A stretch of DNA of 34,287 nt from JAZNUH01 sp045592225 (GCA_045592225.1 JAZNUH010000087.1:1-34287), one strand, 5' to 3'. Numbered from the stretch's first letter, positions 16,640 to 24,706 are shown. Numbers and translations are program-made. Notes: generated by a model not told the origin, from the sequence alone.

Positions 16640-17164
16640 TTAAACCAATTCGAGTGCATCCTTTATTATCTCCGCATGGTCAAATGCCAGACTGCTTTGG
16701 GTGTAAATTTCATCTCCCAAACGGAACACAAGTCCTGCATCACCCTGCTGCAAAGTATACCATCGGGCAGATGCGGCATCATCCGCTGCCGCAGGCTTTA
16801 TCTTTTCCCAATCCACCCGTGCCACAAACGCCGCCGACACAACCCATCCTCTCGGGTCTCTCTCCGGACGGCTGTATACCCCTACAAGCTTCATATCTGC
16901 CCCGTCCACTCCAGTTTCCTCCAAGAGCTCACGTTTTGCAGTCTGCTCAACCGTTTCGTTTTGATCAGCAAAACCACCGGGCAAAGCAAGGCAACCAATA
17001 AACGGATGATTGCCTCTTTCTATCATAAGAATTTTAAGCTCATCCCCGCTTTTTGACAGCATAACAACATCGGCTGTCAAAGCCGGCTTGGGGTAGTTTT
17101 TGCTTTTGTATCTTTCTATTGCTTCTCTTTCTGTAAGACCGTTTTTATCATGTTTTTCGTTCAT
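16640..17164 (-). CDS. Nudix hydrolase, probably ADP-ribose pyrophosphatase-like
   Basis: 174 residues, ATG behind GGAGG. The Nudix box is complete: G64, E70, R78-E79, E82-E83, G85 (GGFADQNE with RELLEETGV), binding the divalent cation and diphosphate. The N-terminal part KPALTADVV and the GVYSRPERDPRGWVV block after the box resemble the catalytic domain of the ADP-ribose pyrophosphatase/NrtR group. The C-terminal winged helix of NrtR is missing, so it is an enzyme and not that regulator. Substrate is inferred only. It appears monocistronic. Confidence 0.85.
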   Translation of the reverse strand: MNEKHDKNGLTEREAIERYKSKNYPKPALTADVVMLSKSGDELKILMIERGNHPFIGCLALPGGFADQNETVEQTAKRELLEETGVDGADMKLVGVYSRPERDPRGWVVSAAFVARVDWEKIKPAAADDAASARWYTLQQGDAGLVFRLGDEIYTQSSLAFDHAEIIKDALELV

Positions 17165-17240
17165 AAAGCCTCCGGATAATTATAATAAAATAAAATTTGT
17201 GTACCTGTTTGCATATAGGGAATAGGAAAAATGGCACAGA

Positions 17241-17310
17241 ACGGACAAACTGAACCCGAAGGGGTAACCCCCGGCAGTACAAAGGTACGGCGGGGGTGAA
17301 GTTTGTTCGT
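17241..17310 (+). ncRNA. Compact three-way-junction structured element
   Basis: Closing stem: 17241-17251 (ACGGACAAACT) pairs with 17300-17310 over 11 positions. One of these is G-U on the plus strand but would be A-C on the minus strand, so the plus strand is favoured. Hairpin one: 17254-17257 with 17262-17265, loop GAAG. Hairpin two: CCCCCG (17268-17273) with CGGGGG (17291-17296), then C-G and GTAC/GTAC around loop AAAG. Junction strands are GA, AA and TGA. No riboswitch or ribozyme family was recognised. It lies between the Nudix and alcohol dehydrogenase genes, opposite to their strand. Confidence 0.4.
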
Positions 17311-17333
17311 AACAAAAAGGCATTTGTTAAACA

Positions 17334-17363
17334 GAAACCTCCATCAATGTAGATGGAGGTTTC
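17334..17363 (-). terminator. Hairpin downstream of the alcohol dehydrogenase gene
   Basis: A perfect 12-pair stem (GAAACCTCCATC with its complement, six-base loop) lies about 95 bases after the dehydrogenase stop. The following minus-strand bases are TGTTT, a weak T run, so it is a likely but not ideal terminator. Confidence 0.55.
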
Positions 17364-17458
17364 AACCTCAAAAGCAAAATTATCTGAATTTTTGTTTTGT
17401 AAATACCAACATAAAAATTACTGCCTTTTTGTACTCTGGGTCTTTTTTACATTCCCTA

Positions 17459-18676
17459 TCAAAAATCAACTTCTGTGTCATAATAACAACACTTAAGCAG
17501 TTTTTCCATATTAGCAGCATCAATAGCACGGGGGTTAGAGCCTGTGCAAGCATCTGCAACCGCATTTTTAGCGATTTCGGGCAGTCTTTCAAGGAATATA
17601 TCCTCGGGTACAAAGCCCTGTTCTGCGGGATAGCTGTCTGCTCCGTAGTTCTTAATGCACTGGGGAATATTGAGGGCATCGTTCATGCCGCGCAGGTAAG
17701 CAATAAGCTTTTCAACCTTTTCAGCAACTGTTGCGCCGCCCAGTTCCATATTATCAGCAATTACAGCATAACGCTTTGCAGCTGCTTCGTCCTTTGCGTT
17801 GTAAGCAATAACCTTGGGCAGGTACATAGCATTAGCCGCACCGTGAATAATGTGTGCACCTAAATCTTCAAACACAGCACCTGTCTTATGAGCCATAGAA
17901 TGAACAATACCCAGCAGAGCGTTGGAGAATGCCATGCCTGCCAGACACTGTGCATTGTGCATGCTTGCGCGCTTATCCATATCTCCGTTATAGGAATCAA
18001 CCAGATCTGCCTGAATCATTTTAATTGCGTGCAGAGCAAGGGGATCTGTATAATCGCAGTTAGCTGTGGAAACATAAGCTTCAACTGCATGTGTCATAGC
18101 ATCCATACCTGTGTGAGCAACAAGCTTTTTGGGCATTGTTTCTGCAAGGTCGGGGTCAACGATAGCAATATCGGGTGTAATTTCAAAGTCAGCGAGAGGA
18201 TATTTAATACCCTTTTCATAGTCTGTGATTACAGAGAAAGCTGTAACCTCTGTAGCTGTTCCCGATGTTGAGGGAATAGCACAGAAATGAGCCTTTGTGC
18301 GAAGCTTGGGCAGACCAAACACCTTGCACATATCTTCAAATGTTGTTTCGGGATATTCATATTTAATCCACATAGCCTTTGCGGCATCAATGGGGGAACC
18401 GCCACCCATAGCAATAATCCAGTCGGGCTGGAATTTGCTCATAGCTTCTGCGCCACGCATAACTGTGTCAACAGAAGGATCGGGTTCAATACCTTCAAAC
18501 AGTTCAACCTGCATACCTGCTTCTTTAAGGTATTCTACAACCTTATCAAGAAATCCGAATTTTTTCATAGAACCGCCGCCCACGCAAACCATTGCGCGTT
18601 CACCTTTCAGTTCCTTCAGTACGGCTAAAGAGCCTTTTCCGTGATATAAATCTCTCGGAAGTGTAAAACGTGCCAT
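17459..18676 (-). CDS. Iron-containing (group III) alcohol dehydrogenase
   Basis: 405 residues, ATG behind AGGAGG. Family enzymes interconvert alcohols and aldehydes with NAD(P)H, typically consuming aldehydes in clostridial fermentation. The nucleotide site is GGGSPIDAAK (91-100). The metal ligands fit FucO-type numbering: D192, H196 (GMDAMTHAVEA), H263 (SMAHKTG) and H278 (HIIHGAAN). It closely resembles the dehydrogenase half of AdhE, but no aldehyde dehydrogenase domain is present. Substrate (ethanol, butanol or a diol) cannot be told. It is transcribed alone from a promoter overlapping the end of the upstream kinase-like gene. Confidence 0.93.
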   Translation of the reverse strand: MARFTLPRDLYHGKGSLAVLKELKGERAMVCVGGGSMKKFGFLDKVVEYLKEAGMQVELFEGIEPDPSVDTVMRGAEAMSKFQPDWIIAMGGGSPIDAAKAMWIKYEYPETTFEDMCKVFGLPKLRTKAHFCAIPSTSGTATEVTAFSVITDYEKGIKYPLADFEITPDIAIVDPDLAETMPKKLVAHTGMDAMTHAVEAYVSTANCDYTDPLALHAIKMIQADLVDSYNGDMDKRASMHNAQCLAGMAFSNALLGIVHSMAHKTGAVFEDLGAHIIHGAANAMYLPKVIAYNAKDEAAAKRYAVIADNMELGGATVAEKVEKLIAYLRGMNDALNIPQCIKNYGADSYPAEQGFVPEDIFLERLPEIAKNAVADACTGSNPRAIDAANMEKLLKCCYYDTEVDF

Positions 18677-18737
18677 AATAAATTCCTCCTATATGTTTTA
18701 TGATTTCCAAGATGTCACAAAATATACTGTCATTTAA

Positions 18738-18766
18738 ATTATAACCTCTGAAGGGTTATTTTTCAA
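18738..18766 (-). promoter_or_regulatory. Promoter of the alcohol dehydrogenase gene
   Basis: On the minus strand TTGAAA (18761-18766) and TATAAT (18738-18743) are exactly 17 bp apart. The -35 box lies inside the last codons of the upstream kinase-like gene. The leader before the ATG is about 55 bases; no clear Rex-type palindrome is seen in it. Confidence 0.65.
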
Positions 18767-19379
18767 TAGAATTTGCAGAGTTTACTTTTCCGCATACCTC
18801 TGTGTGTGTTGCAGCCACGTCAGCAAAACCTGATATGTTACATTTTTCTGCAATACAAAATGCTGAAAAATATTTTTCTTCAAGGGGGATCCACTTTTGC
18901 TTAAACATTTCAAGCATTTCTATTCCGTTTCTCTTTTCAATTCTTTTAAGCTGTGTTTCCCTGTCAATCGTCATAAAAACTGTACTGTCGTAATATTTAA
19001 AAAGCCGCGGATGACAGGAATACGAGCCTTCAATAATATTTATCGCCTTTTTAGGTACCGCAACAGGCTCTGAAAGAGTACCCGTACTGCAGTCAAAGGG
19101 TCTGTAACTAAATTCCCTTTCCTGACAGAGCGGCACTAAAACCTCGCTCTCAAGTCTTTCATAGTCAATATTCCCGCCAGCTTCAGCATACCTTTCTTCT
19201 GTCCTTTGCTCCGGCCTTAAAAAGAAGTGGTCTGCATGGATTATATTGCAGTCAAGCGACTCTTTAAGCTTTGCGGCAAGGGTTGTTTTTCCCGATGCGC
19301 ATCTGCCGTCTATTGCAATAATGATATGTGATTTTATGGCAAGAAGCCTGTTTATTTCAGCAATAATTCTGTCTGTCAT
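18756..19379 (-). CDS. Uridine-kinase-like P-loop nucleoside/phosphotransferase
   Basis: 207 residues from ATG at 19379, which has GGAG nine bases upstream; an ATG 15 bases earlier (19394) has no ribosome binding site. The P-loop is GRCASGKTT near residue 30. It is followed by HADHFF, the kinase lid-like EERYAEAGGNIDYER, and SYSCHP, where uridine kinases carry an EG-x-[YH] motif. This is the pattern of small uridine/cytidine-kinase-like proteins common in clostridia, whose substrates are mostly untested. It appears to be an independent gene. Confidence 0.78.
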   Translation of the reverse strand: MTDRIIAEINRLLAIKSHIIIAIDGRCASGKTTLAAKLKESLDCNIIHADHFFLRPEQRTEERYAEAGGNIDYERLESEVLVPLCQEREFSYRPFDCSTGTLSEPVAVPKKAINIIEGSYSCHPRLFKYYDSTVFMTIDRETQLKRIEKRNGIEMLEMFKQKWIPLEEKYFSAFCIAEKCNISGFADVAATHTEVCGKVNSANSIEK

Positions 19380-19451
19380 CTTCACATTCTCCATAGCAAA
19401 ATTTACTATTTACATTCTATTATAAAAGACAGATGGTGTCAAGCACTCACA

Positions 19452-21542
19452 TTATTTTTTAAGCACCCGCACAGCATTTATAACGGCTATAATTGCCACT
19501 CCCACATCGGCAAATACCGCTTCCCACATACCTGCAACACCCAGTGCGCCAAGCAACAAAAATATTCCCTTTACACCAAGGGCAAAAACAATATTCTGCA
19601 CCACTATTTTTCTTGTTGCCCTTGCAATTTTAATACCCTGTGCAAGCTTTGATATTTCATCGGTCATTATAACCACATCCGCCGCTTCAATCGCCGCATC
19701 CGAACCAACACCGCCCATGGCGACACCAATATCTGCCCGTGCAAGCACAGGTGCATCGTTTATACCGTCACCCACAAAGGCAATTTTACTGAGTGCGCGC
19801 TTTTCACCTTCAGTTTTTTCGAGCATTTTTACCTTGTCATCAGGCAAAAGCTGTGCGTAAAATTCATCTATACAAAGCTCATCTGCCACTTGCTTTGCGC
19901 TTTGCTCATTATCACCTGTAAGCATAACAGTCTTTTCTATGCCCAACGCCTTAAGCTCGCGAATTGCCGTTTTACTGTCCTCTTTTATTTTATCACCGAT
20001 TATTATGCACCCTGCATACTTCCCGTCTACCGCCACATAAACACGGCTTTGTGCCGCCGTTACCCTGTCGCAGCTTATTCCGTACCTTTCCATAAGTCTG
20101 CGGTTCCCGGCAAGTATTTGTCTGCCTGCTACTGTCACACTTATTCCCTGTCCTGCCGTTTCCCTGTATTGGTCTATCAGGTTAGGGTTTATTTGCCTGC
20201 CGTATGCCTCCACAATGGATTTAGCTATGGGATGTGCAGAATAGCTCTCGGCATATGCGGCATATTCAATCAACTCCCCGCTTTCAAAGCCGGTTGCACA
20301 TTTTGTATCCACAACATAAAATTCGCCTTTTGTAAGTGTGCCCGTCTTGTCAAAAATAACAGTTTTTACCTTTGAGAGAGCCTCAAGGTAATTGCCACCC
20401 TTTACGAATATACCCTTTTTTGATGCAGCACCTATACCGCCAAAAAAGGCAAGAGGAATTGATATTACAAGAGCACAGGGGCAGGAAACAACAAGGAAAA
20501 CCAGTCCCCTTCTTACCCATTCGCTCCATTGGCAATTCAGCAGCAGAGGAGGAATAACTGCAAGCAGTAACGCCATAATTACCACCGCAGGCGTGTAATA
20601 ACGCGCAAAGGATGTAACAAAGCTTTCTGTGGGCGCTTTTTTCGCCGCCGCATTTTCCACCATATCAAGTATTTTTGCAGCAGTAGATTCCCCAAAGGGT
20701 TTTGTAACCTCTGCATAAATTACACCGCTACGGTTTATGCTGCCCGACAGTATGCTGTCACCGCACTGCACATCCACAGGCATCGCCTCTCCCGTAAGCG
20801 CTTTTGTATCCACCGAGGATGTACCCGAAATAACAATACCATCAAGGGGGACTCTCTCCCCGGGTTTTATAATAATCTGCTCGCCCACACAAACCTTGTC
20901 AGGGCTTACTCTTTGCTCCTTTCCGTCCTTTATAAGGGTTGCATAGTCGGGGCGGATATCCATAAGGGATGCAATAGATTTACGCGAACGATTTACCGCC
21001 ATATCCTGAAAAAACTCTCCTACCTGATAAAAGAGCATCACTGCAACCGCTTCGTGGCACTCACCTATAAAAAATGCCCCTGCCGATGATATGCTCATAA
21101 GAAGGTTTTCGTCAAACACCTGACCTCTGAAAATGTTTTTTATGGCCTTAAAAATAATATCTCCGCCCAAAACTATGTACGCAGCGATAAACAATGTCAT
21201 CACAAAGTATTGCGGCGCAAAGGCTAAAATATCTGTTAAAATGCCGGCAGCGTAAATAAGTGCACCTGTCACAAGACGCACAATCATTTTTGCATTAACG
21301 GTTTGTTCTGTCTTTACCTTTGTTTCTTCTGTCACATTTACATCGGGCTCGTGTTTTTTTACTATATCAGCTATATTCTGCAATATATCCCCTTCATGGC
21401 TGTCCGCAATATTTATGCACAGTGTCTGCTTTATAAGATTTATTTCTGCCTTGCAGACCCCTTCAAGCTCTGCCGCTTCCCTTTCTATTTTTGCCGCACA
21501 GTTGGGACAGTTTAATCCCTCCAGTATAAATGTTTTATCCAA
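19452..21542 (-). CDS. cadA: Cd/Zn/Pb-exporting P1B-type ATPase
   Basis: 696 residues from a TTG start at 21542, which has AAAGGGGAG seven bases upstream. The frame extends to an ATG at 21578, but that ATG lies inside the operator palindrome and lacks a ribosome binding site. An N-terminal heavy-metal domain carries GLNCPNCAAK. The membrane metal site is SCPCAL; the phosphorylation site is DKTGTLTKG; the HP motif is SAHPIAK; and the hinge is GDGINDAP. The C terminus VGVAIIAVINAVRVLK is typical of CadA/ZntA. It pumps divalent soft metals out using ATP. It lies just after cadC but has its own operator, with a terminator between them. Confidence 0.93.
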   Translation of the reverse strand: MDKTFILEGLNCPNCAAKIEREAAELEGVCKAEINLIKQTLCINIADSHEGDILQNIADIVKKHEPDVNVTEETKVKTEQTVNAKMIVRLVTGALIYAAGILTDILAFAPQYFVMTLFIAAYIVLGGDIIFKAIKNIFRGQVFDENLLMSISSAGAFFIGECHEAVAVMLFYQVGEFFQDMAVNRSRKSIASLMDIRPDYATLIKDGKEQRVSPDKVCVGEQIIIKPGERVPLDGIVISGTSSVDTKALTGEAMPVDVQCGDSILSGSINRSGVIYAEVTKPFGESTAAKILDMVENAAAKKAPTESFVTSFARYYTPAVVIMALLLAVIPPLLLNCQWSEWVRRGLVFLVVSCPCALVISIPLAFFGGIGAASKKGIFVKGGNYLEALSKVKTVIFDKTGTLTKGEFYVVDTKCATGFESGELIEYAAYAESYSAHPIAKSIVEAYGRQINPNLIDQYRETAGQGISVTVAGRQILAGNRRLMERYGISCDRVTAAQSRVYVAVDGKYAGCIIIGDKIKEDSKTAIRELKALGIEKTVMLTGDNEQSAKQVADELCIDEFYAQLLPDDKVKMLEKTEGEKRALSKIAFVGDGINDAPVLARADIGVAMGGVGSDAAIEAADVVIMTDEISKLAQGIKIARATRKIVVQNIVFALGVKGIFLLLGALGVAGMWEAVFADVGVAIIAVINAVRVLKK

Positions 21543-21562
21543 AACGCCACTCCCCTTTTTGA

Positions 21563-21586
21563 TTAGTTGTTCAACCATTCAACTAA
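21563..21586 (-). promoter_or_regulatory. Operator palindrome in front of cadA
   Basis: TTAGTTG and CAACTAA form a perfect 7-bp inverted repeat with a ten-base centre. The site shares the TTGAA/TTCAA-type core with the cadC operator and matches the style of ArsR/SmtB binding sites. It covers the ATG at 21578, supporting the downstream TTG as the true cadA start. Confidence 0.65.
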
Positions 21587-21590
21587 AGCT

Positions 21591-21620
21591 TTAAAAAATA
21601 TGGCGGGTTGCCGCCATATT
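21591..21620 (-). terminator. Terminator between cadC and cadA
   Basis: AATATGGCGG and CCGCCATATT pair perfectly over ten bases with a four-base loop, followed by six T on the minus strand. It lies six bases after the cadC stop, so full-length cadA message needs read-through or a promoter between this hairpin and 21542. Confidence 0.85.
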
Positions 21621-21625
21621 AAATT

Positions 21626-21979
21626 TTATTCGTGCAAGTGGTCAAAGCCTATGTCTATAATGTATTTTACATGGTCATCTGCAAGTGAGTAGTATATAAC
21701 CTGTGCCTCCCTGCGACACTTTACAAGGTTAGCAAGTCGCAACGCCTTAAGCTGGTGCGAAACCGCAGATTTTGTAAGACCAAGCAGCGCCGCCAGATCA
21801 CACACACACATTTCATTTTGCAAAAGCGCGTGCAAAATTTTTATGCGTGTGCCGTCACCAAACAGCTTGAAAAGATTTGAAATACGGGTATACTCCTCTT
21901 CGGGCAGTATTTTATCCTTTGTATCATCTACTATATCCTGATGAATTACATCACAATCGCAAAATGCTTGTTTTGACAT
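21626..21979 (-). CDS. cadC: CadC-type ArsR/SmtB metal-sensing repressor
   Basis: 117 residues. Winged-helix repressor that leaves DNA when Cd, Pb or Zn binds. Both known metal sites can be read directly. For the alpha3N site, C58 and C60 lie in EMCVCDL with C7 and C9 at the N terminus (pI258 CadC uses C7, C11, C58, C60). For the alpha5 site, D101, H103, H114 and E117 have the same numbers as in staphylococcal CadC. The recognition helix is LTKSAVSHQLKAL. Start ATG behind GAGGTG. It has a strong promoter and an operator between promoter and gene, so it should repress itself and cadA. Confidence 0.93.
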   Translation of the reverse strand: MSKQAFCDCDVIHQDIVDDTKDKILPEEEYTRISNLFKLFGDGTRIKILHALLQNEMCVCDLAALLGLTKSAVSHQLKALRLANLVKCRREAQVIYYSLADDHVKYIIDIGFDHLHE

Positions 21980-21995
21980 TTCGGCACCTCATTAG

Positions 21996-22011
21996 TTGAA
22001 TAGTTGTTCAA
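21996..22011 (-). promoter_or_regulatory. Operator upstream of cadC
   Basis: TTGAA and TTCAA separated by six bases form an inverted repeat immediately downstream of the cadC -10 box, where a bound ArsR-type repressor would block transcription. It resembles the palindrome in front of cadA. Confidence 0.7.
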
Positions 22012-22021
22012 TTACAAAATA

Positions 22022-22050
22022 AGTATACTATTTATTGCAGAGTTTGTCAA
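22022..22050 (-). promoter_or_regulatory. Strong promoter of cadC
   Basis: On the minus strand TTGACA (22045-22050) and TATACT (22022-22027) are 17 bp apart. The -35 box lies within the end of the upstream phosphopantetheinyl transferase gene, whose stop is at 22028. Confidence 0.75.
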
Positions 22051-22717
22051 CACTTATTTCAATCTTTTCGGCAGCTGCAAAGCAGTCAACACTGCTGCAT
22101 ACCGCATACTTATACCCGTCATCAAAATCATATTCTCTGAAAAAGTATTTATTTTGGTTTATATTATGGCAGACCTGCGCTCTGTCACCGATTACATCCA
22201 CCCTGAATTTGTCAAGGGGCAGCTTCATTCCCAGACCCAGTACCTTAATAAAGCTTTCCTTTAAGGTCCACAGCCTGAAAAACATATTCTGCTTTGCCTC
22301 TTTCCCCTGCTCTGCCATAATAGCATCATATTCCGATTTGTAAAAGCAGCGACGGGCAATGTCAAGGTTAATGTCCTTTATTCGTTCAACATCGCACCCC
22401 ACCTCTGCAGTACCTATTGCGCACATTACCCTCTCTCCCGAGTGAGACAGATTAAAATACACACCCTCATTTTCAAAATAAGGCTTGCCGTTTTCACCGC
22501 ATTTTATTTTAAAGTCAGTTATCCCAAATTGCCCTGCTGCATACATAAGCAGATATTCTGCCGCCAATGACTGATTTTTGTCCTTGCGGAACAATAGCTT
22601 GTCTACCTTGTCCCTGCGCTCCCTGGAAACTGCCGTGTAAATTTTATCATATAGTGCATCGTTGTTCAGTTTGTCGGCGTCTGCCGCATATATATGTATC
22701 CTATTCATTGTTTTCAC
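22028..22717 (-). CDS. 4'-phosphopantetheinyl transferase (Sfp type)
   Basis: 229 residues from GTG at 22717, which has GGAG six bases upstream; ATG at 22708 (226 residues) is the alternative but is 15 bases from that site. It transfers phosphopantetheine from CoA to carrier proteins. Family motifs are GKPYFEN, FNLSHSGE, the Mg-binding GCDVERI, and FFRLWTLKESFIKVLG (the W-x-x-KE-x-x-x-K motif). Sfp-type enzymes often serve secondary-metabolite carriers, but no synthase is in this window, so it may be the housekeeping enzyme. It overlaps the end of the zinc-ribbon gene upstream. Confidence 0.88.
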   Translation of the reverse strand: MKTMNRIHIYAADADKLNNDALYDKIYTAVSRERRDKVDKLLFRKDKNQSLAAEYLLMYAAGQFGITDFKIKCGENGKPYFENEGVYFNLSHSGERVMCAIGTAEVGCDVERIKDINLDIARRCFYKSEYDAIMAEQGKEAKQNMFFRLWTLKESFIKVLGLGMKLPLDKFRVDVIGDRAQVCHNINQNKYFFREYDFDDGYKYAVCSSVDCFAAAEKIEISVDKLCNK

Positions 22718-22928
22718 TGTAATCTCCGACAAACAGCTTGCACTGCTTACAAATGTGAGTAGGAACAGCCGAAATGCCGACTTTTGATATAACACCTACT
22801 TGCTCCGAATCTTTTTTCCATTCTCCAAGACCCAAAGGAATCAGTTTGTTAACCCACATAATTCCGTGCATATCATCTCCCTGAAGGTATCCCTTTTGCA
22901 TTTCTCCTCCACACCTCGGACATTTCAT
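22701..22928 (-). CDS. Small zinc-ribbon protein (DUF6487-like)
   Basis: 75 residues with CPRCGGEM at the start and CKQCK near the end, giving two CxxC knuckles that flank a beta-rich centre (KGYLQGDDMHGIMWV) as in small zinc-ribbon proteins annotated DUF6487. The start is ATG behind GGGGTGAG. Its end overlaps the phosphopantetheinyl transferase start, so the two are translationally linked. Function unknown. Confidence 0.78.
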   Translation of the reverse strand: MKCPRCGGEMQKGYLQGDDMHGIMWVNKLIPLGLGEWKKDSEQVGVISKVGISAVPTHICKQCKLFVGDYSENNE

Positions 22929-22982
22929 AGTTACTCACCCCTTTTTTTATATTTTAGCATACTTTTCAGTAAAAGTAAACCT

Positions 22983-23747
22983 TCACCTCTTTTTATAAAG
23001 TACAAGCTCGGGGTTTTCACCATTTTCTTCGTATGTGCATATAAGAATAAAATCCATATTACATGCAATACCAAAACATCTGTCCCCGCCGAACTCACAT
23101 TCCAGCTGATTACCGAGATATGTTGCACCATCGTCCAGAAATTTTACCTTTTGTCCGTTCGGAAGTCTGTATTCAAGATTAATATACCCTCCCACAAGTG
23201 CATTGAGCTTTGTAACCTTTGGCATTCCCTCAATATTTAATGCGTTAATTTCTGCAATCAGGCTCTCTTTAAACTCTTCAAATGCTCCGTCACCGCCAAG
23301 CTCTTCATACTTTTTCCAGTAATTCAGTTTGGGTAAACTCTCCCGTAAATAAGCACGAACATCTTCTTCGGAATATTCTGCATTTGCCATATTTTTAGCA
23401 CAAACATCTATAAGGTCATCCAAATTGTGGTACATATATTCTCCGTCTGCATAACACCATTTGCAGTACTCTTCATTAAAGAATCCGTCTGTTTCCTTAC
23501 TAATATTATCATCCTCCAAAGGCATACCGCAGCACTGGCATATAAGCTGTCTGGGTGAACCTAAAAGCGTGTTTATTGAAACATCAAACAATTTTGAAAG
23601 CAGCTTAAGCGTATCGGTATTGGGAGTTGTTTCACCGTTTTCCCAACGGGATACCGCCTGACGGGTAACAAAAATTTTATCCGCAAGTTCATCCTGCGAC
23701 ATCCCCCGTTTTGTTCTGAGCTTATATATAATATCTTTTGTTTCCAT
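22983..23747 (-). CDS. XRE-family regulator with C-terminal zinc-ribbon domain
   Basis: 254 residues from ATG at 23747 behind AGGTGAT; a start ten codons earlier has no good site. The N-terminal helix-turn-helix (about 5-60) has the recognition region MSQDELADKIFVTRQAVSRWE. A zinc-ribbon-like domain follows (CQCCGMPLE and EYCKWCYADG), as in the putative zinc-ribbon family often fused to XRE domains. A helical part and a C-terminal beta region complete it. It likely senses a small signal or metal, but the ligand is unknown. It is the first gene of a run with the zinc-ribbon and phosphopantetheinyl transferase genes, 54 bp before the next. Confidence 0.82.
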   Translation of the reverse strand: METKDIIYKLRTKRGMSQDELADKIFVTRQAVSRWENGETTPNTDTLKLLSKLFDVSINTLLGSPRQLICQCCGMPLEDDNISKETDGFFNEEYCKWCYADGEYMYHNLDDLIDVCAKNMANAEYSEEDVRAYLRESLPKLNYWKKYEELGGDGAFEEFKESLIAEINALNIEGMPKVTKLNALVGGYINLEYRLPNGQKVKFLDDGATYLGNQLECEFGGDRCFGIACNMDFILICTYEENGENPELVLYKKR

Positions 23748-23818
23748 TATTTTATCACCTCGAATATATTGTATCACAAGTACCTTTTACAGGCAAGCAA
23801 CAGGTTGTTGCTATATAC

Positions 23819-23848
23819 AAAAATCCCGCAGAATAAACTGCGGGATTT
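23819..23848 (-). terminator. Terminator of the rplM-rpsI operon
   Basis: AAATCCCGCA pairs with TGCGGGATTT around an eight-base loop. On the minus strand it ends in a T-rich run, 14 bases after the rpsI stop. Confidence 0.8.
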
Positions 23849-23862
23849 GAATAAACAATTGA

Positions 23863-24261
23863 CTAACGTTTTGAGAACTGGGGAGCACGACGAGCTGCTT
23901 TGAGTCCGTACTTCTTTCTTTCCTTCATTCTCGGGTCACGTGTGAGGTAACCAGCCTTCTTCAGGTCGCCTCTGTTTTCAGCATCTGCTTCCAGAAGAGC
24001 TCTGGAGATACCGTGACGGATAGCACCGGCCTGACCGGTAACACCACCACCTGTAACTGAACAGATAACGTCAAACTTGTTTGTCAGCTTTAACAGTTCC
24101 AGGGGCTGACGAACGATAGTCTTAAGTGTTTCGAGACCGAAATAATCATCAATGTCTCTGTTGTTTATTGTTATTTTGCCCTGTCCGGGAATAAGACGAA
24201 CACGGGCGATTGATTTTTTTCTTCTTCCTGTTCCGTAGAAGTATGTTTTTTCAACAGCCAT
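23863..24261 (-). CDS. rpsI: Small ribosomal subunit protein uS9
   Basis: 132 residues, standard length. It starts YFYGTGRRKKSIARVRL, has the GGGVTGQAGAIRHGI block, and ends in the basic tail RRAPQFSKR that reaches the P-site tRNA. ATG behind AAGGAGG. Second gene of the usual rplM-rpsI pair, 13 bp after rplM. Confidence 0.98.
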   Translation of the reverse strand: MAVEKTYFYGTGRRKKSIARVRLIPGQGKITINNRDIDDYFGLETLKTIVRQPLELLKLTNKFDVICSVTGGGVTGQAGAIRHGISRALLEADAENRGDLKKAGYLTRDPRMKERKKYGLKAARRAPQFSKR

Positions 24262-24274
24262 TTATGTTTCCTCC

Positions 24275-24706
24275 TTACTTTGTTTCCCAAACTTCGGGCT
24301 TCTGTGCTGCCTGTTTGTGTTCTGCACCCTTATATGTGCGCAGTCTTGTGAGAGCTGCACGACCAAGTGTAGTATCGGGAATCATACCCTTTACTGCTAA
24401 AGTCATAGCCAGATCGGAATTCTTTTCCATCATAGCCTTTGCAGAAGTCTCTTTGAGTCCGCCTACCCAACCGCTGTGTCTGTAGTACATTTTCTTTTCA
24501 AGCTTTTTGCCTGTAAGAATTGCCTGATCACAATTTACAACGATTACATGATCACCACAGTCTACATGGGGTGTAAATGTAGGCTTATGTTTTCCACGGA
24601 GAAGAGTAGCTACTGTTGTTGCTACACGTCCGAGGGGCTTGCCGGCTGCATCTACAATATACCATTTTCTGTCTATGTCAGCTGATTTTGCCATATAACT
24701 TTTCAT
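24275..24706 (-). CDS. rplM: Large ribosomal subunit protein uL13
   Basis: 143 residues, standard length. Typical blocks are WYIVDAAGKPLGRVATTVA, DHVIVVNCD and YYRHSGWVGGLKE. It binds 23S rRNA early in large-subunit assembly. ATG behind GGAGG, under a TTGACA-17-TAAAAT promoter. The leader is short, and I could not identify the L13 autoregulatory structure known in Firmicutes. Confidence 0.98.
   Translation of the reverse strand: MKSYMAKSADIDRKWYIVDAAGKPLGRVATTVATLLRGKHKPTFTPHVDCGDHVIVVNCDQAILTGKKLEKKMYYRHSGWVGGLKETSAKAMMEKNSDLAMTLAVKGMIPDTTLGRAALTRLRTYKGAEHKQAAQKPEVWETK

Noticed and set aside
17241..17310. Hammerhead or twister ribozyme
   Set aside because: The junction lacks CUGAUGA/GAAA and I cannot match the twister core, so it is kept as an unnamed structured element.
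17303..17863. 186-codon plus-strand frame opposite the alcohol dehydrogenase
   Set aside because: Antisense to a gene with all metal ligands and the NAD motif; low-complexity composition and no ribosome binding site.
21543..21578. ATG at 21578 as the cadA start
   Set aside because: It falls inside the operator palindrome and lacks a ribosome binding site; the TTG at 21542 has a well-spaced AAAGGGGAG.
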